64,000 bases of DNA from Rubripirellula amarantea (GCF_007859865.1 NZ_SJPI01000001.1:1-64000), one strand, 5' to 3'; shown: positions 1 through 9,723, numbered from the stretch's first letter. Numbers and translations are program-made. Notes: generated from the letters alone by a model not told the origin.

Positions 1-1
1 C

Positions 2-1198
2 AAAGCGTTCTACCGATTAGATCTGCTGACCATTGGCGACTTCTACCGGAAGCGATTTGGCAAAACCACCGAGATCTTCACATCGATTGTGATCGCGATG
101 TCCTACCTGGGCTGGGCTGCGGCTCAACTGACGGCCCTGGGGCTACTGATTTCTGTACTCGGACAAAATGCTGGCTGGACGGAACTTCGGATCAACCATG
201 GAATCATGATCGGCGTCCTTATCGTGGCGTTTTACACGGTCATGGGCGGGATGTGGTCAGTGGCACTGACGGACATGATTCAGACCTTTGTGATTATTGT
301 CGGACTCATCGTCGTCGCGTTCCTGATGGCTCGAGCAGCCGGGGGAGTGGGCGTGGTAGTCGAGTCGGCTCACCAGGCTGGACGCTTTGACCTATTTCCC
401 GAAGGCGGCGGTCGCGAGGTGATGGTGTTTCTCGCTGGCTTCCTTACCGCGGCTTTGGGTTCTATCCCTCAGCAGGACGTCTTCCAGCGCGTGACCAGCG
501 CGAAGGATGAGAAAACGGCACAGCGGGGCACCTTGCTAGGAGGATTGTTTTACTGTGCATTTGCCTTCGTGCCGATGTTCATCGCTTACGCTGCCATCGT
601 GATTGATCCGGACCACTTGGTTCAATTCGCGAGCGAGGATACGCGGGAAGTCCAGCGAGCGTTGCCCGCAGCGATCATTGCGTCCACCCCGTTTTGGGCG
701 CAAGCCTTGTTCCTGGGGGCCTTGTTGTCAGCGATTTTATCGACGGCGAGCGGGACATTGCTTGCCCCAGCAAGTTTGCTTGTCGAGAACGTCGTCCGCC
801 CGCTCGCACCACGAATGACCGATCGGACGATGTTGATTTGTCTTCGCAGCGTGCTGTTGGTGTTCGCCGCCTTGGCGGCATACCAAGCGTTCACAAGCAA
901 CCAAACGATGTACGAGATGGTCGAGCACGCGTATAGCATCACGCTGGTTGGCGCCTTTGCTCCTTTGGCGGTCGGGCTAGCATGGCGGGGCGCGACGACT
1001 CAGGGAGCGCTTTTGTCGATCGCAACGGGAATCGTAGTCTGGCTAACCGTGCATCACTTTGCAGAAGACTTCATTGTCCCCGCTCAACTTTGCGGGTTAA
1101 GTGCAAGCCTTGTCGCGATCGTCCTCGGTTCGCTGCTGCCCGAATGGGTAGGTCAGACACCCGATACTACCGAGATGATGGACCTGGCGAGAAAGTAA
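2..1198 (+). CDS. Sodium:solute symporter family protein (5' end outside window)
   Basis: This is the C-terminal part, about 398 residues, of a multi-spanning secondary transporter of the SSS family. It probably couples Na+ entry to uptake of a small solute across the inner membrane. The reading frame is open from base 2, so the start lies upstream of the window. The first visible residues (LLTIGDFYRKRFGK) resemble the cytoplasmic segment before a core helix of this family. About nine hydrophobic segments follow. The stretch LSAILSTASGTLLAPASLL matches the serine-rich helix that helps bind Na+ in SSS proteins. The substrate cannot be read from the sequence. The gene converges on the phosphatase gene, with two bases between the stop codons. 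Confidence 0.85.
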   Translation, partial: KAFYRLDLLTIGDFYRKRFGKTTEIFTSIVIAMSYLGWAAAQLTALGLLISVLGQNAGWTELRINHGIMIGVLIVAFYTVMGGMWSVALTDMIQTFVIIVGLIVVAFLMARAAGGVGVVVESAHQAGRFDLFPEGGGREVMVFLAGFLTAALGSIPQQDVFQRVTSAKDEKTAQRGTLLGGLFYCAFAFVPMFIAYAAIVIDPDHLVQFASEDTREVQRALPAAIIASTPFWAQALFLGALLSAILSTASGTLLAPASLLVENVVRPLAPRMTDRTMLICLRSVLLVFAALAAYQAFTSNQTMYEMVEHAYSITLVGAFAPLAVGLAWRGATTQGALLSIATGIVVWLTVHHFAEDFIVPAQLCGLSASLVAIVLGSLLPEWVGQTPDTTEMMDLARK

Positions 1199-1200
1199 GG

Positions 1201-1698
1201 TCACTGGTCTTCGTCAAACTCACCGGCGAATAGATCTTCACCAATCAGAGTTTCTAAGATGACCGGACAGCCTTCTTCGAGCATGTCCAGAACCTCGCCG
1301 AATCCGTCCTCTTCACCGTAGTACGGGTCGGGCACATCAGTGGGCCAGGTGTCGTCGAGGTAGTCGCTGAACATTCGGATGTGAGGCTTAATACCACCGG
1401 CCATTTCAACCAAAATGGCATGGTTTTCCGAATCCATCGCCAGAACCAAATCAAACCGTTCGCGCTGGAGGTCGGACGGTTCAACCTTTCTCGCGATGCT
1501 TTTTAGCTCGTAGCCTCGCGATTCACTCGCCGTTCTCATTCGAACATCGGCTCGCTCGCCGACGTGATAACCATGGGTTCCCGCCGAATCCACTTCGACA
1601 TCGGCTCCGAATTCATCTGCGAAACGTTGCATGACAGCCTCACCTGCGGGGGATCGGCAAATATTTCCCATGCATACGAATAGGACTTTTTTTGTCAT
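1201..1698 (-). CDS. Low-molecular-weight protein-tyrosine phosphatase
   Basis: This predicted cytoplasmic phosphatase of 165 residues would remove phosphate from tyrosine residues. Residues 5-16 carry the P-loop CMGNICRS (C-x5-R), with the nucleophile Cys at residue 9. A DPYYG motif near residue 120 supplies the general-acid Asp. The frame stays open upstream to 1818, but I chose the ATG at 1698 because the family motif normally starts four to eight residues from the N terminus. Length is normal for the family. Bacterial relatives act on tyrosine autokinases of polysaccharide export or on arginine phosphate (McsB type); nothing nearby decides between these. Confidence 0.9.
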   Translation of the reverse strand: MTKKVLFVCMGNICRSPAGEAVMQRFADEFGADVEVDSAGTHGYHVGERADVRMRTASESRGYELKSIARKVEPSDLQRERFDLVLAMDSENHAILVEMAGGIKPHIRMFSDYLDDTWPTDVPDPYYGEEDGFGEVLDMLEEGCPVILETLIGEDLFAGEFDEDQ

Positions 1699-2077
1699 CG
1701 AATTGAGAGAAAAAGAGGAAACAAACGGCCAGCGAGCATGAATGGTCATCCATTCGTTCAGGACTGTGAACCCGTCGTGATTGCCGCTGTCTTTAGAAAG
1801 TAACCGTGCCAGTGACAACGAACAAAGTCATCTGCACAAACGACCACGTTTCTTTTCACTAAAATGGATGAAAATAACGGTCCTTCCAAGCAGCACCCAA
1901 ACCACCCGCTAGAGCCGCTTTTTCACCCGAAACGGTCGCTATTTGTCCTTTACAAGGCTACTAAGGTGCACGAAACGACTTTGCTATCATGCGGAAACCC
2001 TTGCCAAACAGGGTTCCACCAGATAGTATTTCGCCTTCTCGGTTCTGAGAACTTATCTTTGCAAACGGAGTTTGTTC
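1699..2077. other. Intergenic region between divergent genes
   Basis: This 379-base gap separates the phosphatase gene (minus) from the zinc-ribbon gene (plus) and must hold both promoters. I see no reliable coding frame. A short imperfect hairpin (GGAAACCC / GGGTTCC) lies around 1992-2016. GGAG at 2067-2070 is a plausible ribosome binding site for the ATG at 2078. I cannot assign -35 or -10 boxes with confidence. Confidence 0.4.
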
Positions 2078-2332
2078 ATGTCCATTCGATTCACACAGTC
2101 CTGTCCTACTTGTGGACGTCGCGTCCAGATTCGTGCATCACTGGTCGGTTACAACGTCGTCTGCCAACACTGCAGTGCTGAATTCGTAGCTAATAGCGAT
2201 GGCGAATCGGGAAGCTCAGCACCCAAAAGCCCCGAGAACGTTCTAAACGTCGAACCGATTTTGGCGGATCCCTTGATGGCACGAGTGGAAGCCGCACTCA
2301 AACGAGCGGCGGATCAGTCCTCGCCCGTATAG
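2078..2332 (+). CDS. Small zinc-ribbon protein
   Basis: This 84-residue protein has an N-terminal zinc-ribbon-like pair, CPTCGRRV and CQHC, about 19 residues apart. This fold is common in small planctomycete proteins that bind zinc and sometimes nucleic acid. The remainder is hydrophilic and ends in a predicted short helix rich in Ala, Arg and Lys. The ATG at 2078 is chosen over the in-frame TTG at 2072 because GGAG lies seven bases upstream. Its 3' end overlaps the convergent sulfatase gene by 19 bases. Function unknown. Confidence 0.7.
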   Translation: MSIRFTQSCPTCGRRVQIRASLVGYNVVCQHCSAEFVANSDGESGSSAPKSPENVLNVEPILADPLMARVEAALKRAADQSSPV

Positions 2333-4203
2333 GCATCGACACACTGGCGGATCTTTTCCGTTTCAGCGATCCACATCGCGGACAATTCAGCGACCCGTTC
2401 TTGGTGAGTGTGTGACAGATCCACGCACTCGGAACGGTCTTCGGCCAAATTGAATAGTTCCCACGGTTGATCCTTGGCCGCGACTAATTTCCAGTCACCC
2501 GCAATGATCGCCCGATTGCCCTCGTGCAGCCACCATAGGTGGTCGCGAGCAACCGATGTGTTGGCGACGATTGTTGGAAGCAGTGACTTTCCAGGCCGGT
2601 CATACCCACCGGGAAGTCCAATAACCTCAAACGGAGTCTCTTCGGTCCGCGACGTCGCGGTGACCGCGTCAGCGATTGTCGGCCACAGATCGACAACGTG
2701 TCCCGGTTGATTCCTGAGGGCACCCGCATCGGTAATCTTCTTCGGCCAACGCACCACCAAAGGAGTGGAAGTTCCGCCTTCGTGCACCCACGTTTTGTGC
2801 CGACGAAAGGGAGTATTGCATGCGTTGGAAAAGCCCGGCCCCAAACAAAGATAGGTTTCTCCAGTGCCCATCATAGCTTCTTGATCATGGCCATCGCCGC
2901 GAACCATGATTTCGGCCGATGCACCATTGTCCGACAAGAATATCACCAGCGTGTTGTCGGTTTGCCCCATCGCATCGACTTGATCAAGCAAACGTCCAAT
3001 CTCTTGGTCCATTCGATCCACCATCGCTGCGTGAATCTCCATCTTGTTCGCTTGAAACTCTTTTTGCGCCGATGTCAACGATTCCCAGTCGACTGGACGA
3101 TTCACTTCGCCGCTTCCAAGTTTTTCAAAGGCGTCAGCAAAGTAATAAGGCGGTCCGACATCAGGTTCCACCGGAGACAGTTTCGCGGGCAGGTGCAATA
3201 GATCCTGCATCCTTTCAAACCGCCGTTGACGCATCGCCTGCCAACCATCGTCATACCGTCCATCGTACTTCGCAATGTCTTCAGCAGGTGCCTGCAACGG
3301 GAAGTGTGGCACGTTAAACGTCACGAACGAGAAGAACGGTTGCGACGAATGCTCGGCGGCATGGTCCTGTAGACACTCGATCGCATGGTCGGCGATTGCC
3401 GTGGACGAATAGTACGATTCATCATCCGTCACGGGTTTCAACGTTTTGTCATCAAGGAAGTGCTTGGTGGGTCCAAACAGACGATCGTGATCACGCAGCC
3501 AATACGATCGATCAAATCCATTTTCAGTTGGCTTACCGTCAATGTGCCATTTCCCACTGTGGTAACTGCGATAGCCAACCTCGCGTAGCGGCACCGAAAT
3601 CAACGGAGCCCAATCAGGCCGAAGATTGTGCGCACCTCTTCGTTTCCCTTCGATCAATGTGTCCTTGCCGATCGCTTGCGCGTAGTGACCGGTCATCATG
3701 GCGGAACGCGTCGGCCAACATCGGGCAGTGTTATAGAACTGAGTGAATCGCAAACCGTCTTCCGCCAAGCGATCCAGGTTCGGCGTCTCGATTTCACCGC
3801 CATAGCACCCCAAGTCGGAGAACCCTAAATCGTCAGCCAGAATGATGACGATGTTGGGTTGCTCGTTAGCAACCACTTCAGCACGATTCACAAGAGTTAG
3901 CGAAGCCAATCCCATCGCAATGATCAGGTATGCAAACGGTGTCGTCGATTTCGTCGTTACCCATGGCGACGGTACTAGAGCGTCACTCCATCGGAAAGCA
4001 AAAGCCGTTTTGATGCGAGTCGGTAACACAACAGATCCAGTAGCTAGAGAGGCGGGGACAGGCACGGGGGACATGGATCTGCGTCGCGGACATTTACTCG
4101 ACGGTAACATCCCGCAGTGATCCGACAGCAATCCGACTTTGGCTTTCGACGATGACACGCGAAAACGATTTGCGTGAATACCAATTTCGGGACTCGCGAG
4201 CAT
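2314..4203 (-). CDS. Secreted arylsulfatase-type sulfatase
   Basis: This is a type I (formylglycine-dependent) sulfatase expected to cut sulfate esters, probably from algal polysaccharides, in the periplasm or outside the cell. The mature part begins at PNIVIILADDLGFSDLGCYG, which holds the metal-binding Asp pair. The maturation motif CWPTR (C-x-P-x-R; Cys about residue 162 from the longest start) is followed by SAMMTG. Downstream LSDNGAS and KTWVHEGG blocks fit the family. A hydrophobic segment (FAYLIIAMGLASLTLV) before the domain looks like a signal sequence. The true start is uncertain: 4203 is the longest, 4074 and 3915 are other in-frame ATGs, and none has a clear ribosome binding site. 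Confidence 0.9.
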   Translation of the reverse strand: MLASPEIGIHANRFRVSSSKAKVGLLSDHCGMLPSSKCPRRRSMSPVPVPASLATGSVVLPTRIKTAFAFRWSDALVPSPWVTTKSTTPFAYLIIAMGLASLTLVNRAEVVANEQPNIVIILADDLGFSDLGCYGGEIETPNLDRLAEDGLRFTQFYNTARCWPTRSAMMTGHYAQAIGKDTLIEGKRRGAHNLRPDWAPLISVPLREVGYRSYHSGKWHIDGKPTENGFDRSYWLRDHDRLFGPTKHFLDDKTLKPVTDDESYYSSTAIADHAIECLQDHAAEHSSQPFFSFVTFNVPHFPLQAPAEDIAKYDGRYDDGWQAMRQRRFERMQDLLHLPAKLSPVEPDVGPPYYFADAFEKLGSGEVNRPVDWESLTSAQKEFQANKMEIHAAMVDRMDQEIGRLLDQVDAMGQTDNTLVIFLSDNGASAEIMVRGDGHDQEAMMGTGETYLCLGPGFSNACNTPFRRHKTWVHEGGTSTPLVVRWPKKITDAGALRNQPGHVVDLWPTIADAVTATSRTEETPFEVIGLPGGYDRPGKSLLPTIVANTSVARDHLWWLHEGNRAIIAGDWKLVAAKDQPWELFNLAEDRSECVDLSHTHQERVAELSAMWIAETEKIRQCVDAYTGED

Positions 4204-4394
4204 CCCGACCTAGGTTAGCCGAACGTTGTCCGACTCGCGCAATCTTGATTGGCGATGGACAATTCTAGTTCAGCCCAATCCGTGTCGCTACACCGCTGAA
4301 ACGTCGGAGCATTAGACTCTGACGTTTCTGAGCCATTGCTCCGAGCAAACGGATCATCGCGTAAACGCTCTGTCGCAATACGATTGGTGGAAAA

Positions 4395-4775
4395 TCAAAG
4401 CCCTAGACGCTCTTTGATCAGCGCGTTGACAACTTCGTCTGCCGGTCGAATTTCAAATGGACCGATGCGGACTCCAGGATGCTTGGACATCAAATCAACG
4501 GCATGCTGTAGATTGTCGGCCTCCAAAATCAAAATGCCGCCCAACTGCTCTTTGGTCTCTGCGAACGGGCCATCGGTAGCATGAACTTGGCCATCCTTGT
4601 ACCTCAACGTTATTGCATCGCTGGCTGCCTTTAACGCTTCACCGCCTACATAGTGTCCGCCAGCACGAAGTTGGTCGTCGTACTTGAGACACTGTTCCAT
4701 TAACGCGTTCATCTCTGCTTCACTTTTTGATGCAAAGGTCGACATGTCAGCGTACCCGAGACAAATAAACTTCAT
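4395..4775 (-). CDS. YCII-related (DGPF domain) protein
   Basis: This 126-residue protein matches the DGPF/YCII-like family, compact ferredoxin-like-fold proteins often found near ECF sigma factors. The diagnostic [13 protein letters not shown] lies in the middle, followed by an [18 protein letters not shown] helix-strand unit typical of the family. No signal peptide is present. No sigma-factor gene is adjacent here, so its partner is not evident. Enzymatic activity is unproven for most members. Confidence 0.8.
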   Translation of the reverse strand: MKFICLGYADMSTFASKSEAEMNALMEQCLKYDDQLRAGGHYVGGEALKAASDAITLRYKDGQVHATDGPFAETKEQLGGILILEADNLQHAVDLMSKHPGVRIGPFEIRPADEVVNALIKERLGL

Positions 4776-4976
4776 CTTGGTGATCCCATTTTGCTAAGGA
4801 AAGAAGAACATCAAACTACGCAAAGCAGTCGTTTGGGATCGCTGCGAATCGACATCAGTCTTCTCAAAACGCCAACGAAAGCAGATTCGGTGGCAGCTAC
4901 CAGCCTCTATCAACGGGAAACGGCGAATCCGCCCGGAATAGGCGTTCGACGGCAGGCCATGCAGTTGATGGGCACT

Positions 4977-5021
4977 CAGTTGTTGGCTACTGCGTTGCTG
5001 GTTACTGAGCTACTGGCTGTT
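4977..5021. repeat. Degenerate 15-bp tandem repeat touching a stop codon
   Basis: Three diverged 15-bp units (CAGTTGTTGGCTACT, GCGTTGCTGGTTACT, GAGCTACTGGCTGTT) run from 4977 to 5021. The array ends at the stop codon of the minus-strand gene at 5021. Units share the core TTG-CTGG-TACT pattern. Confidence 0.55.
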
Positions 5022-5641
5022 CAGTCGTGGTATGGGGGATAGTATCCGTCGTAGTACGGTGCGACGGGATACGGGGTGCCTGGGCCAGCAGGATAGGGAT
5101 TCAATGGACTCGATTGATTTGGCAACGGGAACTGCGACGCAGAACCATTTGCAGGATTTCGTGGCGCACCGGGGTGCCCATGTGATGCTCCGGGATGATG
5201 CCCCGAACCGCCACTAGGGCTCGGCGCCCCATAACCTGGCGTCCCATATCCTGGCCCGCCATAGCCTGGTGATCCGTAGACCCCGCCCAACCCGAGGTTC
5301 AAACCGGCAAACGGTGCTCCCCAATTAGGATAAGGTGTGCTGTAGGGTCGGTAAGGAAAACGCCATTCGCCGTAAGGACGAACAGGATCGCCCCACTTTT
5401 CGACGCGGTGGTAGTTGTCTGCCGACTGACCGTAAGCCAGCGTGCTCCGCGTGTGGGTGTAGCCACTGGTCCTGAAGTTGGAAACGATCGGCGCCGAAGG
5501 CGCTTGGATCGGTGCGTACTGTGACACTCGAGTTCCCGTCGCGGGATCGTGAGAGTAGGTGCTTGGCATTGTGAGCCAATCGGTAGCATTGGCTCCGCTA
5601 CTAAGACACATCAGAACGGCAACGAGCAGGGCGTTTCTCAT
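5021..5641 (-). CDS. Secreted Pro/Gly/Tyr-rich protein of unknown function
   Basis: I do not recognise this 206-residue protein. It begins with a signal peptide (MRNALLVAVLMCLSSGANA), so it is probably exported. The mature part is rich in Pro, Tyr and Gly. A low-complexity centre has repeated PGYG units (about residues 125-145) followed by a His/Gly/Pro run, and the C terminus is rich in Pro and Tyr. The ATG at 5641 is preferred to an upstream TTG because it gives a normal-length signal peptide. Such composition suggests an extended surface or matrix protein, but that is inference. Confidence 0.6.
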   Translation of the reverse strand: MRNALLVAVLMCLSSGANATDWLTMPSTYSHDPATGTRVSQYAPIQAPSAPIVSNFRTSGYTHTRSTLAYGQSADNYHRVEKWGDPVRPYGEWRFPYRPYSTPYPNWGAPFAGLNLGLGGVYGSPGYGGPGYGTPGYGAPSPSGGSGHHPGASHGHPGAPRNPANGSASQFPLPNQSSPLNPYPAGPGTPYPVAPYYDGYYPPYHD

Positions 5642-5768
5642 GAACGCCAAAATAGTTTGCGTTCGACGGCCAAGCGACGAAGCGTTGACCTTTTTTACCT
5701 CAACGTCAAAGTTGAGCCGGACTAACCACTACAACCCGTACGAACCGCGTCCGACGCTCGCCAAGATT

Positions 5769-5844
5769 CCCTCACACCGGGCCCTCACACCGGGCCCTCA
5801 CACCGGGCCCTCACACCGGGCCTGATCACCGGGCCTGATCACCG
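5769..5844. repeat. 13-bp tandem repeat, six units
   Basis: Four perfect copies of CCCTCACACCGGG (5769-5820) are followed by two variant copies beginning CCTGATCACCGG (5821-5844). The array lies 60 bases 3' of the aldo/keto reductase stop codon, in the gap before the secreted Pro/Gly-rich gene. There are no spacers, so it is not a CRISPR array. Confidence 0.9.
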
Positions 5845-5903
5845 AAGCGAATAACTCGCTGGCAAGACAAGACTGGCTTAACGGACATCACAGGCGATTC
5901 ACC

Positions 5904-6941
5904 TTACAAGCGACGAAGCCCATCTTCCGTCATCGGATTAGGAATTTCAAAATCAATCTCGTCAATACGAGCCAAAGTTTCGTCATCGAGAATCAAATCT
6001 TTTGCAGCAAGCGATTCGTCGAGTTGATCCACAGTGGTGGCACCAATGATGGTGGATGCTACAAAATCGTGTTGGCGACTCCAGGCAACCGCTAGTGCCG
6101 TGACCGTGGTTCCGATTGATTGGGCGATTTCCCCCAGTCGGCGTGCCGTTTCGATCGTTCGTTCGTTCACAAACCGTCGAGCCATCTTCAATTGACGTTC
6201 ACCACCATTTTGCAGGTACTCGGTGAAGCGTCCGCCCTCGGGCGGTCCGTCGTTGTACTTGCCTGTTAGGACACCCCCACCGAGCGGAGAGTAGGGCAGC
6301 AAGCTGACGCCTTCTCGCCGGCACACCTGAGCCAATTCACTCTCGCAACGTCGGTTAATTAGCGAAAAGTTGTTCTGGACGGTCTGGTAACGATCGACCT
6401 CGTGAAGGTCCGCCGCCCATAGGCTCTTCATCAGCCCCCAGCACGTTTCGTTGCTGCAGCCAATCGTTCGCACCAAGCCTTCTTCACGCAGTTCGGTCAA
6501 GATCCCAAGCACTTCTTCGTAGGGCAGACCGTGATCGGGCCAATGGATTTGATAAAGGTCGATGTAATCGGTACCCAAGCGATCAAGCGATGCTTCGCAG
6601 GCCTGAAAGACTTGCCTTCGATCGATCGCTGTCTTTCCGTGTCTTACCGGTGGGGTGAACCACCCGTGACCGGGACCGGTAACTTTGGTGGCGACAATCA
6701 CCGATTCGCGAGGCTTGGTTTTGAGCCAACGACCGAATATCTCTTCCGTTAAGCCAACCGTTTCGGCTTGGGGCGGTACCGGATAAATCTCGGCGGCGTC
6801 AAAGAAGTCGATCCCCGCGTCATAAGCTCGATCACAAATTGCATGAGAGAGTCGTTCATCGCATTGCGAGCCAAACGTCATGGTCCCCATGCAAATGTCT
6901 GAAACCGAGATTCCGCTGCCACCAAGTCTGCGTTGTTCCAC
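5904..6941 (-). CDS. Aldo/keto reductase (Tas-like)
   Basis: This predicted NADPH-dependent oxidoreductase of 345 residues has the (alpha/beta)8 fold. The catalytic Asp and Tyr sit in [10 protein letters not shown], the Lys in IVATKV and the His in YQIHWPDHG. The EIYPVPP segment, the overall length and the end of the barrel resemble E. coli Tas. The frame is open to 7247, but the extra 102 residues look non-coding. I chose the GTG at 6941 ([14 protein letters not shown]) because GGGAG lies a few bases upstream and the family starts there. It is divergent from the esterase gene. Substrate unknown. Confidence 0.85.
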   Translation of the reverse strand: MEQRRLGGSGISVSDICMGTMTFGSQCDERLSHAICDRAYDAGIDFFDAAEIYPVPPQAETVGLTEEIFGRWLKTKPRESVIVATKVTGPGHGWFTPPVRHGKTAIDRRQVFQACEASLDRLGTDYIDLYQIHWPDHGLPYEEVLGILTELREEGLVRTIGCSNETCWGLMKSLWAADLHEVDRYQTVQNNFSLINRRCESELAQVCRREGVSLLPYSPLGGGVLTGKYNDGPPEGGRFTEYLQNGGERQLKMARRFVNERTIETARRLGEIAQSIGTTVTALAVAWSRQHDFVASTIIGATTVDQLDESLAAKDLILDDETLARIDEIDFEIPNPMTEDGLRRL

Positions 6942-7083
6942 CAATGACTCCCAACTTTGAACGAATTTATTTCTAGTCGAATGGCCTTCAAACAGTCCAC
7001 GATGTCCTGAATTATTGCCGTCGGCTGTTAGAATAGCGTTTCTCCCGCCTTTTTCCCCACCCCTCGATTCGAAAGAGTCTCGT

Positions 7084-8010
7084 ATGCTTCGGCTCATTTT
7101 CCTGTTCATCGTTACAGGTGCTATTTCGGTAGGCACCTTTTGCATGGAAACCTCTCTTGTGGGCACTTCAACGTCCGCAATCGCGGAAGAGTACCACCAC
7201 GGTCCAGATTCCAAGCCCAACCCCAACGTTCCGCACGGGAAAGTCACTCAGCACGAATGGCTCAAGAGCAAAGTCTATGAAGGCGCGCTACGACGCTATT
7301 CGGTTTACGTGCCGGCTCAATATGACGGATCGAAGCCAGCCGCACTGATGGTGTTCCAGGATGGACATGCATTTGAAGGTACAACCGGCGACTTTCGATT
7401 GCCTGTCGTGTTCGACAACTTGATTGCCAAAGGTGACATGCCGGTAACGATCGCTGTGATGATCGACCCCGGCCACCGCGGGAAGTTGCCACCCAAGCGA
7501 GGTTGGAATCCATCACCGGCGAACCGAGCGGTTGAGTATGACTCGGTCAACGGTGACTACGCCGAATTTCTGCTCACCGAAATCCTTCCTGAGGTTGAAA
7601 AGAACTACCGGATTACTTCGAACCCTGAATTACGAGCCATTTGTGGGAATAGCAGTGGCGGCATTTGCGCGTTTGGAGTCGCATGGCACCGCCCCGATTC
7701 TTTCCGTAAGGTGCTTTCGCACATCGGCAGCTTCGTCAACATCCGAGGCGGTCACAATTACCAGGCAATGATCCGCAAGACGGATGCGAAACCAATTCGC
7801 GTGTTCCTTCAAGACGGGCGAAATGATTTGGACAACGTGCACGGCAATTGGCCGTTGGCAAACCAGCAGATGGCCAAATCGCTTGCGTTCAAAGGTTATG
7901 ATTACAAGTTTGTCTTTGGTGATGGTGCTCATGATGGGAAACATGGTGGAGCAATCTTTCCCGACTCACTGCGTTGGTTGTGGCGAGATTGGAAAGACCA
8001 ACAGTTGTAG
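7084..8010 (+). CDS. Secreted esterase, alpha/beta hydrolase (esterase D / enterochelin esterase-like)
   Basis: This 308-residue exported hydrolase begins with the signal peptide [19 protein letters not shown]. The nucleophile elbow is GNSSGG, and a late GAHDGKHGG block holds the likely catalytic His. The layout matches the esterase-D-like group that includes enterochelin esterase and ferulic-acid or acetyl-xylan esterases. [20 protein letters not shown] is the usual first strand and oxyanion region. The ATG at 7084 is chosen over one at 7015 because it opens directly into the signal peptide. Planctomycete relatives often lie in polysaccharide-degradation regions; the substrate here cannot be named. 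Confidence 0.85.
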   Translation: MLRLIFLFIVTGAISVGTFCMETSLVGTSTSAIAEEYHHGPDSKPNPNVPHGKVTQHEWLKSKVYEGALRRYSVYVPAQYDGSKPAALMVFQDGHAFEGTTGDFRLPVVFDNLIAKGDMPVTIAVMIDPGHRGKLPPKRGWNPSPANRAVEYDSVNGDYAEFLLTEILPEVEKNYRITSNPELRAICGNSSGGICAFGVAWHRPDSFRKVLSHIGSFVNIRGGHNYQAMIRKTDAKPIRVFLQDGRNDLDNVHGNWPLANQQMAKSLAFKGYDYKFVFGDGAHDGKHGGAIFPDSLRWLWRDWKDQQL

Positions 8011-8057
8011 GCCGCCCATTTTTCCTTCACGCACTTTCGTCAACCGTTTGTTTTTCC

Positions 8058-9203
8058 ATGCCGAGTTTTGATCATTCCATCGATCAGGAATTTGCCGTTC
8101 CTTTTGTTCATCGCCTTCGCGTCACTGACGAAGTTGCGGGTGACGACTTCAATACGCTCGCCGAACTATTGATTGCGGGCGAGTCGAGTAAAGCTCGCGT
8201 CTTATTGGTAGGCGAAACGTCACTTGCCCAGAAGGTGGGTCAGCTTGGGGACCGCTTGAAAACCGATGCAAGAATCGACTTGGTCAGCGATCCTTATTTA
8301 GTAGAAGGTGGCGAAGGGCTTAAGAACGGCGAGAACACGCTTCGACGATTACTGGACCTTGTCAACAACAACGGACTCGACCGTCGCAGCTACATCGTGG
8401 CGGTCGGTGGTGGAGCGATGCTTGACGCGGTGGGATTCGCCGCTGCAATCGCGCACCGCGGTATTCGGTTGATTCGACTTCCCTCGACTGTCTTGGCCCA
8501 GGCTGATTCAGGTGTCGGCGTTAAGAATGCGATCAACTACTTTGACAAGAAGAACTGGATCGGCAGCTTTGCCGTTCCCTGGGCGGTGATCAATGACACC
8601 AGCCTGCTGCAATCGCTGCCTGACCGGGACTACTTCAGCGGCTTCAGCGAAGCAGTGAAGGTTTCGCTGTTAAAGGATCGTGACGGGTTCGAATGGCTTT
8701 GCAAGAACGCCGATGCTATCCGACGTCGAGATCCAGAAGTTGGCAAACGAGCGATCCTTGATTCTTGCTTGTTGCATCTCAAGCACATCACCGAGGGTGG
8801 CGATCCTTTCGAAATGCTTGAGGCTAGACCGCTTGATTTTGGTCATTGGTCGGCACACCGGCTCGAACCGTTGACCCAATACAAAATTCGCCACGGCGAG
8901 GCCGTCGCAATTGGGGTCGCAATTGATTGCCTGTATTCGTCAATGAAGTTCGATTTTCCGGAATCCGATGCGTTGACCGTATGCGATGCTTTGATGTCGA
9001 TGGGAATGAACCTCTGGCACGAGTCGATTTACCCCATCGATCGACTCATGCAAGGTTTGGAAGAGTTCCGCCAACACCTTGGTGGGCGTCTTACCATCAC
9101 CATGCTGAAGCAAGTCGGCGAACCAATCAACGTTCACGAAATTGACACCGTCGTGATGACGCGAGCGATCGAAAAGTTAGCGACTATTGCGAAACCTTCT
9201 TAA
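8058..9203 (+). CDS. EboD-like sugar phosphate cyclase (3-dehydroquinate synthase family)
   Basis: This 381-residue enzyme belongs to the NAD- and zinc-dependent sugar phosphate cyclases. The NAD-binding AVGGGAMLDAVGFAAA, the LPSTVLAQADSGVGVKNAIN block and metal ligands in SEAVKV, DFGHWSAH and RHGEAVAIG are all present. Instead of the AroB-type GHTFGHAIE it has RPLDFGHWSAHRLE, and the end reads LGGRLTITML. As I recall the family, both are features of EboD, a DHQS-like protein of the ebo cluster. I therefore doubt that it is the housekeeping AroB. No other ebo genes are in view. The start at 8058 follows the esterase by 47 bases, so the two may be co-transcribed. Confidence 0.75.
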   Translation: MPSFDHSIDQEFAVPFVHRLRVTDEVAGDDFNTLAELLIAGESSKARVLLVGETSLAQKVGQLGDRLKTDARIDLVSDPYLVEGGEGLKNGENTLRRLLDLVNNNGLDRRSYIVAVGGGAMLDAVGFAAAIAHRGIRLIRLPSTVLAQADSGVGVKNAINYFDKKNWIGSFAVPWAVINDTSLLQSLPDRDYFSGFSEAVKVSLLKDRDGFEWLCKNADAIRRRDPEVGKRAILDSCLLHLKHITEGGDPFEMLEARPLDFGHWSAHRLEPLTQYKIRHGEAVAIGVAIDCLYSSMKFDFPESDALTVCDALMSMGMNLWHESIYPIDRLMQGLEEFRQHLGGRLTITMLKQVGEPINVHEIDTVVMTRAIEKLATIAKPS

Positions 9204-9723
9204 TCGAACATGCCGTCGAACAGGTCGCGCATCCTCCGCCACAGCCACCGCCCGCTGCGGTGCCGCAACCTGGCCCGCACCCTTCGGAAAGCAATTTGGC
9301 GAAGTGTCGCGATTGCACCACACCTTCGTATTCAGTAGCGACCGATCGAGTGATCGCTTCGGCATTTTCATCGCTATCGCCCAGGAAGTGCATCACCAAC
9401 GTGCCGCCATCGAACAATTGGTCGATGTCCAGCAGCACGGCCGGTGACCCGGCGGCGACCAGGGCATCGCGACAAGCTTCAACCGCTCGGCGTTTGTGCC
9501 GTTCGAGTCGGCGAATGAGCAGCTCGTCTTCCTCAGTTGTGGGCCGGAGTACCTGGACCGTCGGCTTACCAAAACGATCATTGCGGCACGGTCCGACCAC
9601 TTCACCAAGCTCGACACCGCGCCCCGAGCGAGCGATGACGCGTCGACCGCGGGGCAAGGCCACGGGGGCTGAAGCGACGTGAATTTCCCCCAGTGAGCCG
9701 ATTCGTAGAAAAAGAGAATTCAT
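9184..9723 (-). CDS. PSP1-like domain protein with cysteine-rich tail
   Basis: This 179-residue protein resembles the PSP1 C-terminal (RicT/YaaT-like) domain. It shows an RGRRVIARSGRGVELGEVVG strand pair, a basic helix (RRLERHKRRAVEACRDAL) and LLDIDQLFDGGTLVMHFLGD. The last 35 residues contain six Cys among Gly and Ala (GCGPGCG, GGGCGGGC, CSTACS), a likely metal or Fe-S site different from that in RicT. A second PSP1 protein is encoded at 50685-51587. The 3' end overlaps the convergent cyclase gene by 20 bases. Its role is unknown; RicT-family proteins act in RNA maturation or regulatory complexes. Confidence 0.65.
   Translation of the reverse strand: MNSLFLRIGSLGEIHVASAPVALPRGRRVIARSGRGVELGEVVGPCRNDRFGKPTVQVLRPTTEEDELLIRRLERHKRRAVEACRDALVAAGSPAVLLDIDQLFDGGTLVMHFLGDSDENAEAITRSVATEYEGVVQSRHFAKLLSEGCGPGCGTAAGGGCGGGCATCSTACSIKKVSQ

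Noticed and set aside
5769-5844. Possible CRISPR array
   Set aside because: Units are contiguous without spacers and no cas gene is present; the same holds for the other arrays.
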